NCBI GenBank assembly: GCA_031271725.1
Contig: JAISVE010000034.1
Span: 1 to 13,284, forward strand
Reading direction: 5' to 3'
Length of the DNA stretch: 13,284 bases
Source of the DNA: Bacteroidales bacterium
GTDB lineage: Bacteria > Bacteroidota > Bacteroidia > Bacteroidales > P3
Position 1 is the stretch's first letter. The number at the start of each line of letters is the position of its first letter. Of the stretch, positions 1 through 7,229 are shown in pieces. The position numbers and the translations under genes are program-made. Under the pieces are notes generated by a model. The model did not search any database. It saw nothing but the letters and a program-made list of their open reading frames with translations, and was not told where the DNA came from.

Positions 1-90
1 GCATCCTCTTTACAAGCAGGAATGTACCTATACTCGTTAATTGTGGGCGACAAGTTGATAGATACCAAACGTATGCTTTTAACTGAATAA
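1..90 (+). CDS. C-terminal end of an exported protein (partial)
   Basis: An open frame runs from the first base to a TAA at 88-90 and encodes the last 29 residues of a protein that begins outside the window. The tail reads AGMYLYSLIVGDKLIDTKRM followed by LLTE. This resembles the C-terminal ends of Bacteroidota surface or secreted proteins, in which a Gly-x-Tyr-x-Tyr strand is followed by a closing Asp-Thr-Lys-Arg-Met strand. The function of the full protein cannot be judged from so little. The next gene starts 13 bp downstream on the same strand, so they are probably co-transcribed. The assignment as a C-terminal sorting-type tail is inference from family resemblance. Confidence 0.75.
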   Translation, partial: ASSLQAGMYLYSLIVGDKLIDTKRMLLTE

Positions 91-92
91 AG

Positions 93-99
93 AAAGGAG
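93..99 (+). promoter_or_regulatory. strong Shine-Dalgarno site
   Basis: AAAGGAG lies 4 nt upstream of the ATG at 104. It is worth noting because almost no other gene in the window has a recognisable Shine-Dalgarno site, as is usual in Bacteroidota. It supports 104 as the start of the following gene. Confidence 0.6.
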
Positions 100-103
100 A
101 AAT

Positions 104-1039
104 ATGAAAGCGAAAATTATTTTAATTGTTCTTATTTGTTTTTCGACTTTACAGGCAAATGCACAAACAGAATTTGCGCCTTTAGGGGCGGAATGGTATT
201 ATACCAACACTTCTGGCTGTTGTCCTGAAGATCACTTTAACTGTATTGTTTCTAAAAAAGATACAATTATTGAAGGAAATAATTGTCGTATTCTAAGGCA
301 GTATTACGATAATTCAAACATTGCAAACGAAAAATATATTATTAAACAAGAGCAGGGTAAAGTCTATTATTATTATCAAAACCAATTTAATTTATTATTT
401 GACTTTAATGCAGAAATAAATGATATTGTTGAATTTACATTTATATTTAAGAAGTATGATGATTTTTCTTTACCTTCATATAAAGATACTGTATTATCGG
501 CAAAATTTGAAATTGAAAATATTACAACCAATGCTCAAAATCTAAAAACATTTGAAGCGAAAGTTTTAGATGAAGACGCGCATAAGTTTTTGGGAGTATA
601 TTATGCTCCTTACACATATATATACACAGAAAAAATTGGAGCGCATAACGAATTCATGCCGATGCTTGATAATGCTGCACATCCAGACGTGGATATTTAC
701 AGATGGTTAAGATGTTATTCTGATGCTGATTTTTCTTTCATATCAGAAGAATGGGAAACCATATCTTTACCTTGTGATTATTGTGCTGTGCTGGGTATTA
801 ATGCCCTTAAAGATGATAATATTACAATTTATCCCAATCCTTTTAATGATAATGTTTTTGTGTTTTCAACAGGAGGAAATATTGAAATAATTGATGTTTC
901 GGGAAAACTTGTTTACTGTTCAGAATTATTGAATGGAATAAATAAGATTTCTACAAATCATTTTCTTAAAGGAATTCATTTAGTAAAAATTAAGAATAAA
1001 GATAATGGTATTCAAACTCTTAAAATAGTTAAGTTATGA
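104..1039 (+). CDS. secreted protein with T9SS type A sorting domain
   Basis: A 311-residue exported protein. Residues 1-20 form a signal peptide (Lys2/Lys4, a hydrophobic stretch, then ANA before Gln21). The mature N-terminus contains LGAEWYY near residue 28, a motif I associate with a common group of secreted Bacteroidota proteins of unknown function. Several cysteines are present (Cys39-Cys40, Cys47, Cys61, Cys224, Cys227) and could form disulfides outside the cell. Residues 238-311 form a typical T9SS C-terminal domain: ITIYPNPFNDN, then an IEIIDVSGK strand, then a closing LKGIHLVKIKNKD strand. The protein should therefore cross the outer membrane by type IX secretion. The ATG is backed by a strong Shine-Dalgarno site, and the stop overlaps the start of the protease gene by 4 bp (ATGA), which indicates translational coupling. 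The molecular activity is unknown. Confidence 0.85.
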   Translation: MKAKIILIVLICFSTLQANAQTEFAPLGAEWYYTNTSGCCPEDHFNCIVSKKDTIIEGNNCRILRQYYDNSNIANEKYIIKQEQGKVYYYYQNQFNLLFDFNAEINDIVEFTFIFKKYDDFSLPSYKDTVLSAKFEIENITTNAQNLKTFEAKVLDEDAHKFLGVYYAPYTYIYTEKIGAHNEFMPMLDNAAHPDVDIYRWLRCYSDADFSFISEEWETISLPCDYCAVLGINALKDDNITIYPNPFNDNVFVFSTGGNIEIIDVSGKLVYCSELLNGINKISTNHFLKGIHLVKIKNKDNGIQTLKIVKL

Positions 1040-2478
1040 AAAAATTATTTTGTATAATCGTATTCAATTTGTGTTTGTTATCGGGTTTCTCACAAGAATA
1101 TGGATATTTGTTGGCCAATATTACAAATGCCGAAAAAACAATAACACCTAATGAAAAAGGACAACTTGTCAATAATAACAAAGAATTAGACAATGTTTTT
1201 AAGGATTTTAGTGTATTTTCCTACAAATATGCTTATCCTAAAGCCAAGAACGAATATTTAAGAAAATTCGTATCTATTGAGTGTAATTGTGATATCAAAG
1301 AACTTGCTAAATATTTGAAAGAGAATTATTCCTCCTCTTTTTCGGATATTGAATATACCCAAGATTTGGGTTACCCGGAATATAATCCATCAGACGCGAT
1401 GTGGTCTCAAACAAATCCCGATGGGACTCCTATATTATGGCATTTAAATAAAATAGAAGCCGACAAAGCTTGGAATATTACTAAAGGTTCATCTGATATT
1501 ACTATAGCAATAATAGACCAAGGATTTGATATATCTCATCCTGATTTAGCAAATAAAATATTTTCAACGACAGATCCTCGTACGAACAATCCTTTTGGAC
1601 ATGTTAAAAAATATCACGGTACATTTTGTGCAAGTTTTGCGGGAGCCCAAACAGACGGAGGTGGACGGTTATCTTCTGTTGGATTTAATACGATGTTAAT
1701 GTTTTATGATTACTACAATGTTTCAGCAGCCGATATTGCCTATCATGCTTCTTTTGAGAAAGGGGCAGATGTGATTAGTTATTCTTGGGGTGGGCTGACA
1801 TCAGCAACTGCACGAGAAAAACTTCTGGTTCAAGAAGTTTTAGACAATGGTACAGTAATTGTCAGATCAGCGGGCAATACCCAAAGCAACTCTGATAATG
1901 ATAGATTTCCTTTTGCACATCAAGTGGACAATAGGATTATTATTGTTAGTAGTACAGGTAAAGATGATTGTCATTCAAGAGCTGGCACGGCCCCCCATGC
2001 AAATTACCTAGAAGTATCTATCTGTTCTCCCGGGTATAATGTAATGGGGGCGATTCGATATAATGACGGCAATATTGCTAATCCATACATCAGAGAAAGT
2101 GGAACTTCTTATGCAACACCGATAGTTGCCGGTGTCTGTGCATTACTTAAAAGCATGAATAGGGATTTAACTCCTGCGCAAATTAAAAATATTATTCAAA
2201 CTACCGCAGATCCTGTTGTTGATGCTCATTTGTATCCCGGCACAATTGGAGCAGGACGTATTAATGCATATAAGGCGGTACAAACATTATGTACAACAAC
2301 TAACTTGACAGGACAAAATATTAATAATGACCAAACTACTATTGTTACCGATTGTAATATTAATGTCAAAAATGTAACTATTGAAAACGGATCAAAATTA
2401 ATTCTTGATGCTGACCACGAAACCACAATCCAGGGCGATTTTGAAGTTCAGGCGGGCGCGGAGCTGGAAATACGATAA
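1036..2478 (+). CDS. secreted subtilisin-like serine protease (S8 family)
   Basis: A 480-residue exported protease. A signal peptide covers about residues 1-19 (KK, then a hydrophobic core ending near GFSQ). Residues 20-135 look like a propeptide region. The S8 catalytic domain covers about 145-415. Asp161 lies in IAIIDQGFDISHPDL, His194 in HGTFCASFAGA, oxyanion-hole Asn281 in RSAGN, and Ser358 in ESGTSYATP, so the triad is complete. The C-terminal region (about 440-480, with a gdFEVQAGAELEIR ending) resembles the short beta-stack tail often found on secreted Bacteroidota proteins, not a YPNP sorting domain. The start overlaps the preceding stop as ATGA, so both genes should share one mRNA. 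It probably degrades proteins outside the cell or at its surface. Substrate and exact export route cannot be read from the sequence. Confidence 0.92.
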   Translation: MKKLFCIIVFNLCLLSGFSQEYGYLLANITNAEKTITPNEKGQLVNNNKELDNVFKDFSVFSYKYAYPKAKNEYLRKFVSIECNCDIKELAKYLKENYSSSFSDIEYTQDLGYPEYNPSDAMWSQTNPDGTPILWHLNKIEADKAWNITKGSSDITIAIIDQGFDISHPDLANKIFSTTDPRTNNPFGHVKKYHGTFCASFAGAQTDGGGRLSSVGFNTMLMFYDYYNVSAADIAYHASFEKGADVISYSWGGLTSATAREKLLVQEVLDNGTVIVRSAGNTQSNSDNDRFPFAHQVDNRIIIVSSTGKDDCHSRAGTAPHANYLEVSICSPGYNVMGAIRYNDGNIANPYIRESGTSYATPIVAGVCALLKSMNRDLTPAQIKNIIQTTADPVVDAHLYPGTIGAGRINAYKAVQTLCTTTNLTGQNINNDQTTIVTDCNINVKNVTIENGSKLILDADHETTIQGDFEVQAGAELEIR

Positions 2479-2609
2479 AGTAATTAGTTATTATTACAGT
2501 ACATCTAATAATTGTTAATCCCAAAAGCAACCAGCGAAAAAGCAGCCTATTGTAAAATTAATAGTAATTTATTTTATCTTCGCTCTTCGCTTCGAGTATG
2601 AAAGACAAA

Positions 2610-2641
2610 CTTGCTTTGCTCTCAACTTAATCGTAAATTTG
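2610..2641 (+). promoter_or_regulatory. Bacteroidota-type promoter upstream of the structured RNA segment
   Basis: TAAATTTG at 2634-2641 matches the Bacteroidota -7 consensus TAnnTTTG exactly and is followed by C. A partial -33 element, CTTG at 2610-2613, lies 20 bp upstream. Transcription would start near 2648, just before the folded segment at 2659-2752. The same promoter could also feed aspS through a leader of about 300 nt. Confidence 0.5.
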
Positions 2642-2647
2642 CAAGGA

Positions 2648-2789
2648 TGTGTGGAATAGGTCGGGGGTTGCGTGAGGGATGGAGCCGACATCCTTTTTGC
2701 TTGGGGTGGGTTTGTGCGTGGAAGCAAAAAGATACAGGCGAGAGCCCGACCCTGCGAATGTTTTTCAAAACGCTTTGAAAAACATTTTT
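2648..2789 (+). ncRNA. candidate structured small RNA, possibly 6S-like
   Basis: The segment folds strongly on paper. GGTCGGG at 2659-2665 pairs perfectly with CCCGACC at 2745-2751 and closes the structure. GGATG at 2677-2681 pairs with CATCC at 2689-2693 as a small hairpin. TTTTTGCTT at 2694-2702 pairs perfectly with AAGCAAAAA at 2722-2730 around a 19 nt G/T-rich loop. The result is a rod with a large internal bubble carrying a small hairpin on one side, an architecture reminiscent of 6S RNA. A promoter-like site ends at 2641 and a 13 bp hairpin with a T-run closes the segment at 2757-2789, so it has the layout of an independent transcript of about 140 nt. I believe similar segments (a CATCCTTTTTG...CAAAAAGATA core inside a closing GC stem) occur between genes in other Bacteroidota, but this is memory, not a search. 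Ends are estimates. The 6S assignment is a hypothesis; a leader of aspS is the alternative. Confidence 0.5.
2757..2789 (+). terminator. perfect 13 bp hairpin with T-run
   Basis: AATGTTTTTCAAA at 2757-2769 pairs without mismatch with TTTGAAAAACATT at 2774-2786 around the 4 nt loop ACGC, and T residues continue to 2789. The stem is AT-rich, so its strength as an intrinsic terminator is uncertain, but its place right after the closing stem of the structured segment fits a 3' end. Confidence 0.5.
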
Positions 2790-2895
2790 AAGGAATTGGA
2801 TGCAAGGCGCACAAGTGCAGAGGCGCAGGGAGCGTACTGAAGTACGTGACCGAGCCTCAAGCGTAGTGTAACGAAGCAGACGATGCCTTAAAATG
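2783..2895. repeat. palindromic intergenic repeat element, copy A
   Basis: The central 30 bp (2827-2856) match the reverse complement of 12554-12583 at 29 of 30 positions, and further patchy similarity extends outward on both sides over roughly 80 bp. The core itself contains the inverted repeat CGTACT..AGTACG. The outer arms, CATTTTTAAGG at 2783-2793 and CCTTAAAATG at 2886-2895, pair with each other with one bulged T. These arms are unlike those of the other copy. The left arm overlaps the preceding hairpin. The element lies between the protease gene and aspS, about 50 bp before the aspS start. Mobility or function is unknown. Confidence 0.75.
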
Positions 2896-2947
2896 CTTTT
2901 CGCAGGGGCACGCCAAAACAACAGTAAAAACTTTAACGGAAACTTTT

Positions 2948-4738
2948 ATGTTACGGACAAATACTTGCGGCGAGTTGTCGCTGAAAAATAATGGGGATAA
3001 AGTTACGCTTTGCGGCTGGATTCAGCGTATGCGTGATATGGGGGGGATGACCTTCCTTGATTTGCGCGACCGTTACGGCATTACGCAGATTGTTTTTAAT
3101 ATGGAAACTAATGCTGCTTTGTGCGAACAGGTGCGCAGTTACGGGCGTGAGTGCGTGATTGGTGTTACGGGTGTTGTTGCGGAGAGGAGTAATAAAAACC
3201 TTAAGTTGCCTACGGGCGAGATAGAAATTCTTGCTTCTGAAGTGCATTTGTATAACCGTTCCAAAACGCCGCCTTTTACGATTGAAACCGATACTGATGG
3301 GGGAGATGAGTTGAGAATGAAGTATCGCTATCTTGATTTGCGGCGTCCGAATGTGCGGGAAAATATTGAATTGCGTCATCGTTTGGGAATACTTATCCGC
3401 AATTATATGAGCGGGCAGGGCTTTCTTGAAATTGAAACCCCGTTTTTGATTAAGAGTACGCCCGAAGGTGCACGCGATTTTGTTGTGCCTTCGCGTATGA
3501 ATGCGGGCGAATTTTACGCTTTGCCGCAGAGTCCGCAGACCTTTAAGCAACTGCTTATGGTTAGTGGCTATGACAGGTATTTTCAAATTGTGCGCTGTTT
3601 TCGTGATGAGGATTTGCGGGCAGACCGTCAGCCGGAGTTTACGCAGCTTGATTGCGAGATGTCTTTTGTTACTCAGGAAGATGTATTGGGTACTTTTGAG
3701 GGCTTGATGAGGCATTTGTTTATGGCTGAAAAAGGAGTTGATGTTGGGGCGTTTCCGCGTATTACCTACCGCGAGGCTATGGATTTATACGGCAGCGACA
3801 AGCCGGATATAAGGTTTGATATGCGTTTTGTGCATTTGAAGGGAGGGCTTGCGGGCTCTGATTCGGGTGTGGGTTCTTGTGCGGCAGGTGTTTTGCCTGC
3901 AGGAAAGTTTGTTGTTTTTGACAATGCGGAATGGGTTGGCGGCTTTGTGGCTAAAGGTTGCGCCGAATATACACGTAAGCAGTTGGATGAGCTTACGGAT
4001 TTTGTGAAGCGTCCGCAGGTGGGCGCGAGCGGACTTATTTGGCTTCGTGTGGCTGCGGACGGCTCTGTGAAGTCGAGTGTTGATAAGTTTTATACGCCGG
4101 ACGAATTGGCTGCGGTGGTTGCCTTAAGTGGAATGCAAGCAGGCGACCTTATGCTTATTATGGCGGGTGCAGGCGAGAAGACTCGCGAGCAGCTCGGCAC
4201 TCTGCGCTTGCATGTTGCCGATCAACTCGGCCTACGCAAGGCAGACGAATATAAACCTTTATGGGTAGTTGATTTTCCGCTGCTCGAATGGAACGATGAG
4301 GACAAGCGTTTTTATGCAAAACATCATCCCTTTACCTCCCCAAAACTCGAACATATTCCGCTGCTTGACAGCGACCCTGCAAAAGTTAATGCCAATGCCT
4401 ACGATATGGTTATAAACGGTGTGGAAGTAGGCGGTGGCTCAATAAGAATTTATGACCGCGATTTACAGAAGAAGATGTTCTCAATACTTGGTTTTTCCGA
4501 TGAGGAAGCACAAAAGCAATTCGGCTTTTTAATGGATGCTTTTGAATACGGTGCACCTCCTCACGGCGGCATTGCCTTTGGCTTTGACCGTATAAGTTCT
4601 TTATTCGGCGGTGCGGAATCAATACGCGATTTTATTGCCTTTCCTAAAAACAATTCCGGTCGTGATGTTATGATCGATAGCCCTTCCACCATTAGCGATG
4701 CACAATTGAAAGAGTTGTTTCTGAAGACTACGGTTTAG
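2948..4738 (+). CDS. aspS: aspartyl-tRNA synthetase
   Basis: A 596-residue class II aminoacyl-tRNA synthetase that attaches aspartate to tRNA-Asp in the cytoplasm; the length fits the bacterial AspRS family. An N-terminal OB-fold anticodon-binding domain covers about residues 1-110 ([22 protein letters not shown]). The catalytic core follows, with QSPQ at 194-197, motif 2 at 218-235 ([18 protein letters not shown]), [10 protein letters not shown] near 281, a bacterial-type GAD insertion at about 295-420, and motif 3 at 541-549 (GIAFGFDRI). The C-terminal [11 protein letters not shown] at 565-575 is in the form I know from Bacteroidota enzymes. The ATG at 2948 gives the expected N-terminus; there is no Shine-Dalgarno site, only an A-rich stretch. 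Codon and strand composition shift around 4190: the upstream part is G/T-rich, while the downstream part has stretches rich in C and A. The gene stands alone, preceded by structured intergenic DNA. Confidence 0.98.
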   Translation: MLRTNTCGELSLKNNGDKVTLCGWIQRMRDMGGMTFLDLRDRYGITQIVFNMETNAALCEQVRSYGRECVIGVTGVVAERSNKNLKLPTGEIEILASEVHLYNRSKTPPFTIETDTDGGDELRMKYRYLDLRRPNVRENIELRHRLGILIRNYMSGQGFLEIETPFLIKSTPEGARDFVVPSRMNAGEFYALPQSPQTFKQLLMVSGYDRYFQIVRCFRDEDLRADRQPEFTQLDCEMSFVTQEDVLGTFEGLMRHLFMAEKGVDVGAFPRITYREAMDLYGSDKPDIRFDMRFVHLKGGLAGSDSGVGSCAAGVLPAGKFVVFDNAEWVGGFVAKGCAEYTRKQLDELTDFVKRPQVGASGLIWLRVAADGSVKSSVDKFYTPDELAAVVALSGMQAGDLMLIMAGAGEKTREQLGTLRLHVADQLGLRKADEYKPLWVVDFPLLEWNDEDKRFYAKHHPFTSPKLEHIPLLDSDPAKVNANAYDMVINGVEVGGGSIRIYDRDLQKKMFSILGFSDEEAQKQFGFLMDAFEYGAPPHGGIAFGFDRISSLFGGAESIRDFIAFPKNNSGRDVMIDSPSTISDAQLKELFLKTTV

Positions 4739-4765
4739 GGTTTTTCACAAAAATTTGTAACTTTA
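4734..4765 (+). promoter_or_regulatory. probable promoter of the nuclease pair
   Basis: TAACTTTA at 4758-4765 matches the -7 consensus TAnnTTTG at all but the last base, with TTTA at 4734-4737 as a partial -33 element 20 bp upstream. The -33 element overlaps the aspS stop codon. The resulting leader before the first nuclease would be about 105 nt. Confidence 0.4.
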
Positions 4766-4822
4766 CATTTCCTTTCGGGGTTGAGCCGCAGCCGGAAGGT
4801 GTTTCAGTCTTAGGTTAGAGTA

Positions 4823-4858
4823 GCGGATGTTAGGCGTTGTGCCGCACCCTTTGTCCGC
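4823..4858 (+). promoter_or_regulatory. hairpin in the leader of the first nuclease gene
   Basis: GCGGA at 4823-4827 pairs with TCCGC at 4854-4858, and an inner GGC/GCC stem (4833-4835 with 4841-4843) encloses GTTGT. The hairpin ends 21 nt before the nuclease ATG. A regulatory role is only possible, not shown. Confidence 0.3.
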
Positions 4859-4879
4859 AGTAATTATATCTGAATAATT

Positions 4880-5932
4880 ATGAATAAATTTTTTATTGCT
4901 CTTTCTTTGAGCGTGTGCATGTTTGCACAAGTGGCTTTTGCGGAAGCTCCCGAAGGTTATTATGACAATGCTGATGGCAAAAGCGGCTACACGCTTAAAA
5001 CTGCTTTGCACAATATTATTAAAGCGGGATTTAAGTCTGTGAGTTATGATAATTTATATAATGCTTATAAAGATACCGATACAAAACCCGGCACAACGAA
5101 TCAGATTTGGGATATGTATTCCGATTGTAGTTTTACACATGGCAATAAAAAATGTGGAAGTTATAAAAAAGAATGTGATTGCTATAATCGTGAACATTCT
5201 ATACCTCAAAGTTGGTTTAACGAAAGGGCTCCAATGGTGAGCGACCTTGTTCATGTTTTGCCAACCGATGGTTATGTAAATAACAGGCGCAGCAACTATC
5301 CTTTCGGAGAAGTAGGGAGTGCGACTTATACTTCACATAATGGCAGCAAAGTAGGAACAAGTAATTTCAGCGGATACAGCGGAACTGTTTTTGAGCCCAT
5401 AGATGAATATAAAGGCGATTTTGCGCGTATCTGTTTCTATATGGTAACTCGTTATGAGGATGTGGTTTCAGGTTGGCAATATAATGAGTCAGCGAAGGCA
5501 ATGCTTAATCCAAATCAAAATCAAGTATTTGATGATTGGGCAAAAAATTTGCTTATGAAGTGGCATCGTGAAGATCCTGTAAGCGATAAAGAGCGCGTAC
5601 GCAATGACGGCATTCAAAAACATCAAAACAACCGCAATCCCTTTGTTGACTATCCCGAACTTGCAGAGAAAATCTGGGGTGGTGATAATACTCCTTTTTA
5701 TCTTGATCCGCCTACAGTTGGAGTTGAGGAAACTGTTATGGAAGAAGAGTTGCCCCTGTCCGTAGATACATATCCCAGCGCAGAAATAATTTCCGTAAGC
5801 GGAGTTAAGTTAAAACAGGTGTCTTTTTCGGAAGTTAATACCACGCTTGACAAGATGCAGCGCGGGGTTTACATTATACGTTATCTTCATAAAGACGGGC
5901 GTAATTCTGTTAGCCGTAAGGTGGTTAAATAA
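4880..5932 (+). CDS. secreted endonuclease I (EndA/NucM family), first copy
   Basis: A 350-residue exported non-specific DNA/RNA endonuclease of the His-Me finger (beta-beta-alpha metal) class. A signal peptide covers residues 1-21 (cleavage after AFA). The mature protein starts APEGYYDNADGKSGYTLKTA, the usual N-terminal signature of Bacteroidota endonuclease I. The active-site region is CDCYNREHSIPQSWF, with Glu105 and catalytic His106, followed by LPTDG and the NNRRSNYPFGEVG segment, where Asn139 is the probable metal ligand. HREDPVSDKERVRNDGIQ at about 229-246 is also typical. Cys83/Cys92 and Cys99/Cys101 may form disulfides. After about residue 280 there is an acidic linker and a C-terminal tail with a sorting-domain-like pattern (AEIISVSGVKL ... 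RGVYIIRYLHKDG). It probably degrades extracellular DNA for nutrients or biofilm turnover. A paralogue follows 73 bp downstream. Confidence 0.93.
   Translation: MNKFFIALSLSVCMFAQVAFAEAPEGYYDNADGKSGYTLKTALHNIIKAGFKSVSYDNLYNAYKDTDTKPGTTNQIWDMYSDCSFTHGNKKCGSYKKECDCYNREHSIPQSWFNERAPMVSDLVHVLPTDGYVNNRRSNYPFGEVGSATYTSHNGSKVGTSNFSGYSGTVFEPIDEYKGDFARICFYMVTRYEDVVSGWQYNESAKAMLNPNQNQVFDDWAKNLLMKWHREDPVSDKERVRNDGIQKHQNNRNPFVDYPELAEKIWGGDNTPFYLDPPTVGVEETVMEEELPLSVDTYPSAEIISVSGVKLKQVSFSEVNTTLDKMQRGVYIIRYLHKDGRNSVSRKVVK
5795..5886 (+). repeat. 92 bp direct repeat, first copy (nuclease C-terminal tail)
   Basis: These 92 bp are identical base for base to 6942-7033, inside the C-terminal coding part of both nuclease genes. 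The sequence just outside differs at scattered positions, and the nuclease domains differ much more. This points to recent gene conversion or local recombination limited to the tail. Confidence 0.9.
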
Positions 5933-6005
5933 TAAAGCCTCTCTTGAATAAATAACGGAGCGTGAATAAATAATGTAGTCTCTCTCCAATAAAATACTTA
6001 AAGCA

Positions 6006-7079
6006 ATGAAAAGATTTTTTGTTATTCTTTTTTTGAGCGTATGCGTGTTTGCACAAACTGTTTTTGCGGGAGCACCTGAAGGCTATTATAATAATGCAAA
6101 CGGCAAGAGCGGTTACGCGCTTAAAACTGCTTTGCACAATATTATCAAAGGGCATAAGGTTACTTCTTATAATAGTGACGAAGCCTGTTGGACAATTTAT
6201 AAAGACATAGATGTAAAGCCCGGTACTATTGATGAGGTTTATGATATGTATTCTAATTGCGATTATTCCTATGATAATAACCAACGGTGCGGAAAAAATC
6301 CTAATGGAGTTACCCTTAATTATAAAGTTGAGTGTGATTGCTATAATCGCGAACACTCCATGCCTAAAAGTTGGTTTAATGATAAATCACCAATGAATGC
6401 TGACTTTGTGCATATCGTACCAACCGATGGCAAGATAAACGGTAATCGCAGCAATTTCCCTTTCGGTGAGGTAGGGACAGCAAGTTCGACTTCGAGCAAT
6501 GGCTGTAAACTAGGTAGTGCTAAAAGCGGACTTGGATACAGTGGAACTGTTTTTGAACCTGCGGATGAATATAAGGGCGACTTTGCACGTATTTATTTTT
6601 ATATGGCAATTCGCTATGAAGATTTAGTTAAGGGTTGGAGCAGCGACATGCTTGGAAACGATAACACACAAGTATTCACTACTTGGGCAAAAAATATGCT
6701 TTTAAAATGGCATCGTGAAGATTCCGTAAGTGATAAAGAAAGAGAACGTAATGACGGCATTCAAAGACATCAAAACAACCGTAACCCCTTTGTTGACTAT
6801 CCTGAACTTGTAGAAAAGATTTGGGGTGGTGATAATACTCCTTTTTATCTTAATGGCGGCAGTGTGGGAGTAGAGGAGCCGGTTGTAGAAGAAGAGTTGT
6901 CCCTGTCGGCAGATACATATCCCACTGCGGAAATAATCTCGGTAAGCGGAGTTAAGTTAAAACAGGTGTCTTTTTCGGAAGTTAATACCACGCTTGACAA
7001 GATGCAGCGCGGGGTTTACATTATACGTTATCTCCATAAAGACGGACGTAATTCTGTTAGCCGTAAAGTTGTGATTTAA
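6006..7079 (+). CDS. secreted endonuclease I (EndA/NucM family), second copy
   Basis: A 357-residue paralogue of the preceding nuclease, in tandem with a 73 bp gap that has no clear promoter, so it is probably in the same operon. The signal peptide covers residues 1-21 (VFA before GAPEG). The active-site segment is CDCYNREHSMPKSWF with Glu116 and His117; VPTDG and NGNRSNFPFGEVG follow, with Asn150 as the likely metal ligand. Compared with the first copy it has about 7 extra residues before the active site (KNPNGVTLNYK region) and a shorter segment after the AIRYEDLVKGW helix. The C-terminal tail is nearly the same as in copy one and is encoded by identical DNA over 92 bp. Both active sites look intact, so neither copy appears decayed. 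Different substrate preference or expression timing is possible but not visible here. Confidence 0.93.
   Translation: MKRFFVILFLSVCVFAQTVFAGAPEGYYNNANGKSGYALKTALHNIIKGHKVTSYNSDEACWTIYKDIDVKPGTIDEVYDMYSNCDYSYDNNQRCGKNPNGVTLNYKVECDCYNREHSMPKSWFNDKSPMNADFVHIVPTDGKINGNRSNFPFGEVGTASSTSSNGCKLGSAKSGLGYSGTVFEPADEYKGDFARIYFYMAIRYEDLVKGWSSDMLGNDNTQVFTTWAKNMLLKWHREDSVSDKERERNDGIQRHQNNRNPFVDYPELVEKIWGGDNTPFYLNGGSVGVEEPVVEEELSLSADTYPTAEIISVSGVKLKQVSFSEVNTTLDKMQRGVYIIRYLHKDGRNSVSRKVVI
6942..7033 (+). repeat. 92 bp direct repeat, second copy (nuclease C-terminal tail)
   Basis: Identical to 5795-5886. It encodes the last part of the sorting-like tail of the second nuclease, from VSGVKLKQ to RYL. Confidence 0.9.
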
Positions 7080-7092
7080 GCAAACGCAGCCC

Positions 7093-7114
7093 TTTTTCTT
7101 TTTAGAAAGAAAAA
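7093..7114 (+). terminator. AT-rich hairpin after the nuclease pair
   Basis: TTTTTCTTT at 7093-7101 pairs perfectly with AAAGAAAAA at 7106-7114 around the loop TTAG, 13 bp after the stop codon of the second nuclease. There is no T-tract after it, so it is a weak candidate for an intrinsic terminator. It may instead protect the 3' end of the message. Confidence 0.35.
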
Positions 7115-7153
7115 CACCCGAAAGGTTAATATTTTCCCATAGAGAAATAAAAC

Positions 7154-7204
7154 ACCTATTTATGTAAAAAATTTCCTTATAGGTAAATAATTTCATATAT
7201 TTGC
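7154..7204 (+). promoter_or_regulatory. promoter of the ATPase gene with overlapping inverted repeat
   Basis: TATATTTG at 7196-7203, followed by C, matches the -7 consensus TAnnTTTG. TTTC at 7172-7175 is a partial -33 element exactly 20 bp upstream. An inverted repeat, ACCTAT at 7154-7159 and ATAGGT at 7179-7184, spans the -33 element and could be a repressor operator. The predicted transcript start near 7210 lies about 20 nt before the ATG at 7230. Confidence 0.5.
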
Positions 7205-7229
7205 TAAAAATTACCAAAAAGTGAATACT

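Noticed and set aside
2479..2609. Possible terminator after the protease gene (TTATTA / TAATAA)
   Set aside because: Only a 6 bp AT stem with a wide loop and no T-tract; nothing else in this stretch is supportable.
2622..2921. 99-codon open frame on the minus strand upstream of aspS
   Set aside because: It runs across the structured RNA-like segment and palindromic element copy A, its product is rich in Arg, Cys and Ser without any recognisable domain, and the DNA is better explained by the inverted repeats.
2951..3715. 254-codon minus-strand frame opposite aspS
   Set aside because: It lies fully antisense to a certain essential gene, has no recognisable motif and no start signal. It is a by-product of the G/T-rich codon use of aspS.
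5945..5973. Direct repeat TGAATAAATAA between the two nuclease genes as a CRISPR-like or attachment site
   Set aside because: Only two 11 bp copies 18 bp apart in AT-rich DNA, with no array and no neighbouring integrase. Probably chance or small slippage.
4880..7079. Nuclease pair as part of a toxin or phage-defence system
   Set aside because: Both proteins have clear signal peptides and sorting-like tails and no immunity gene lies beside them, so extracellular DNA degradation is the simpler reading.
7221..7229. GTG start for the ATPase at 7221
   Set aside because: In frame, but only about 11 nt after the predicted transcript start. The ATG at 7230 gives a better leader, and the extra residues (M-N-T) carry no family similarity.
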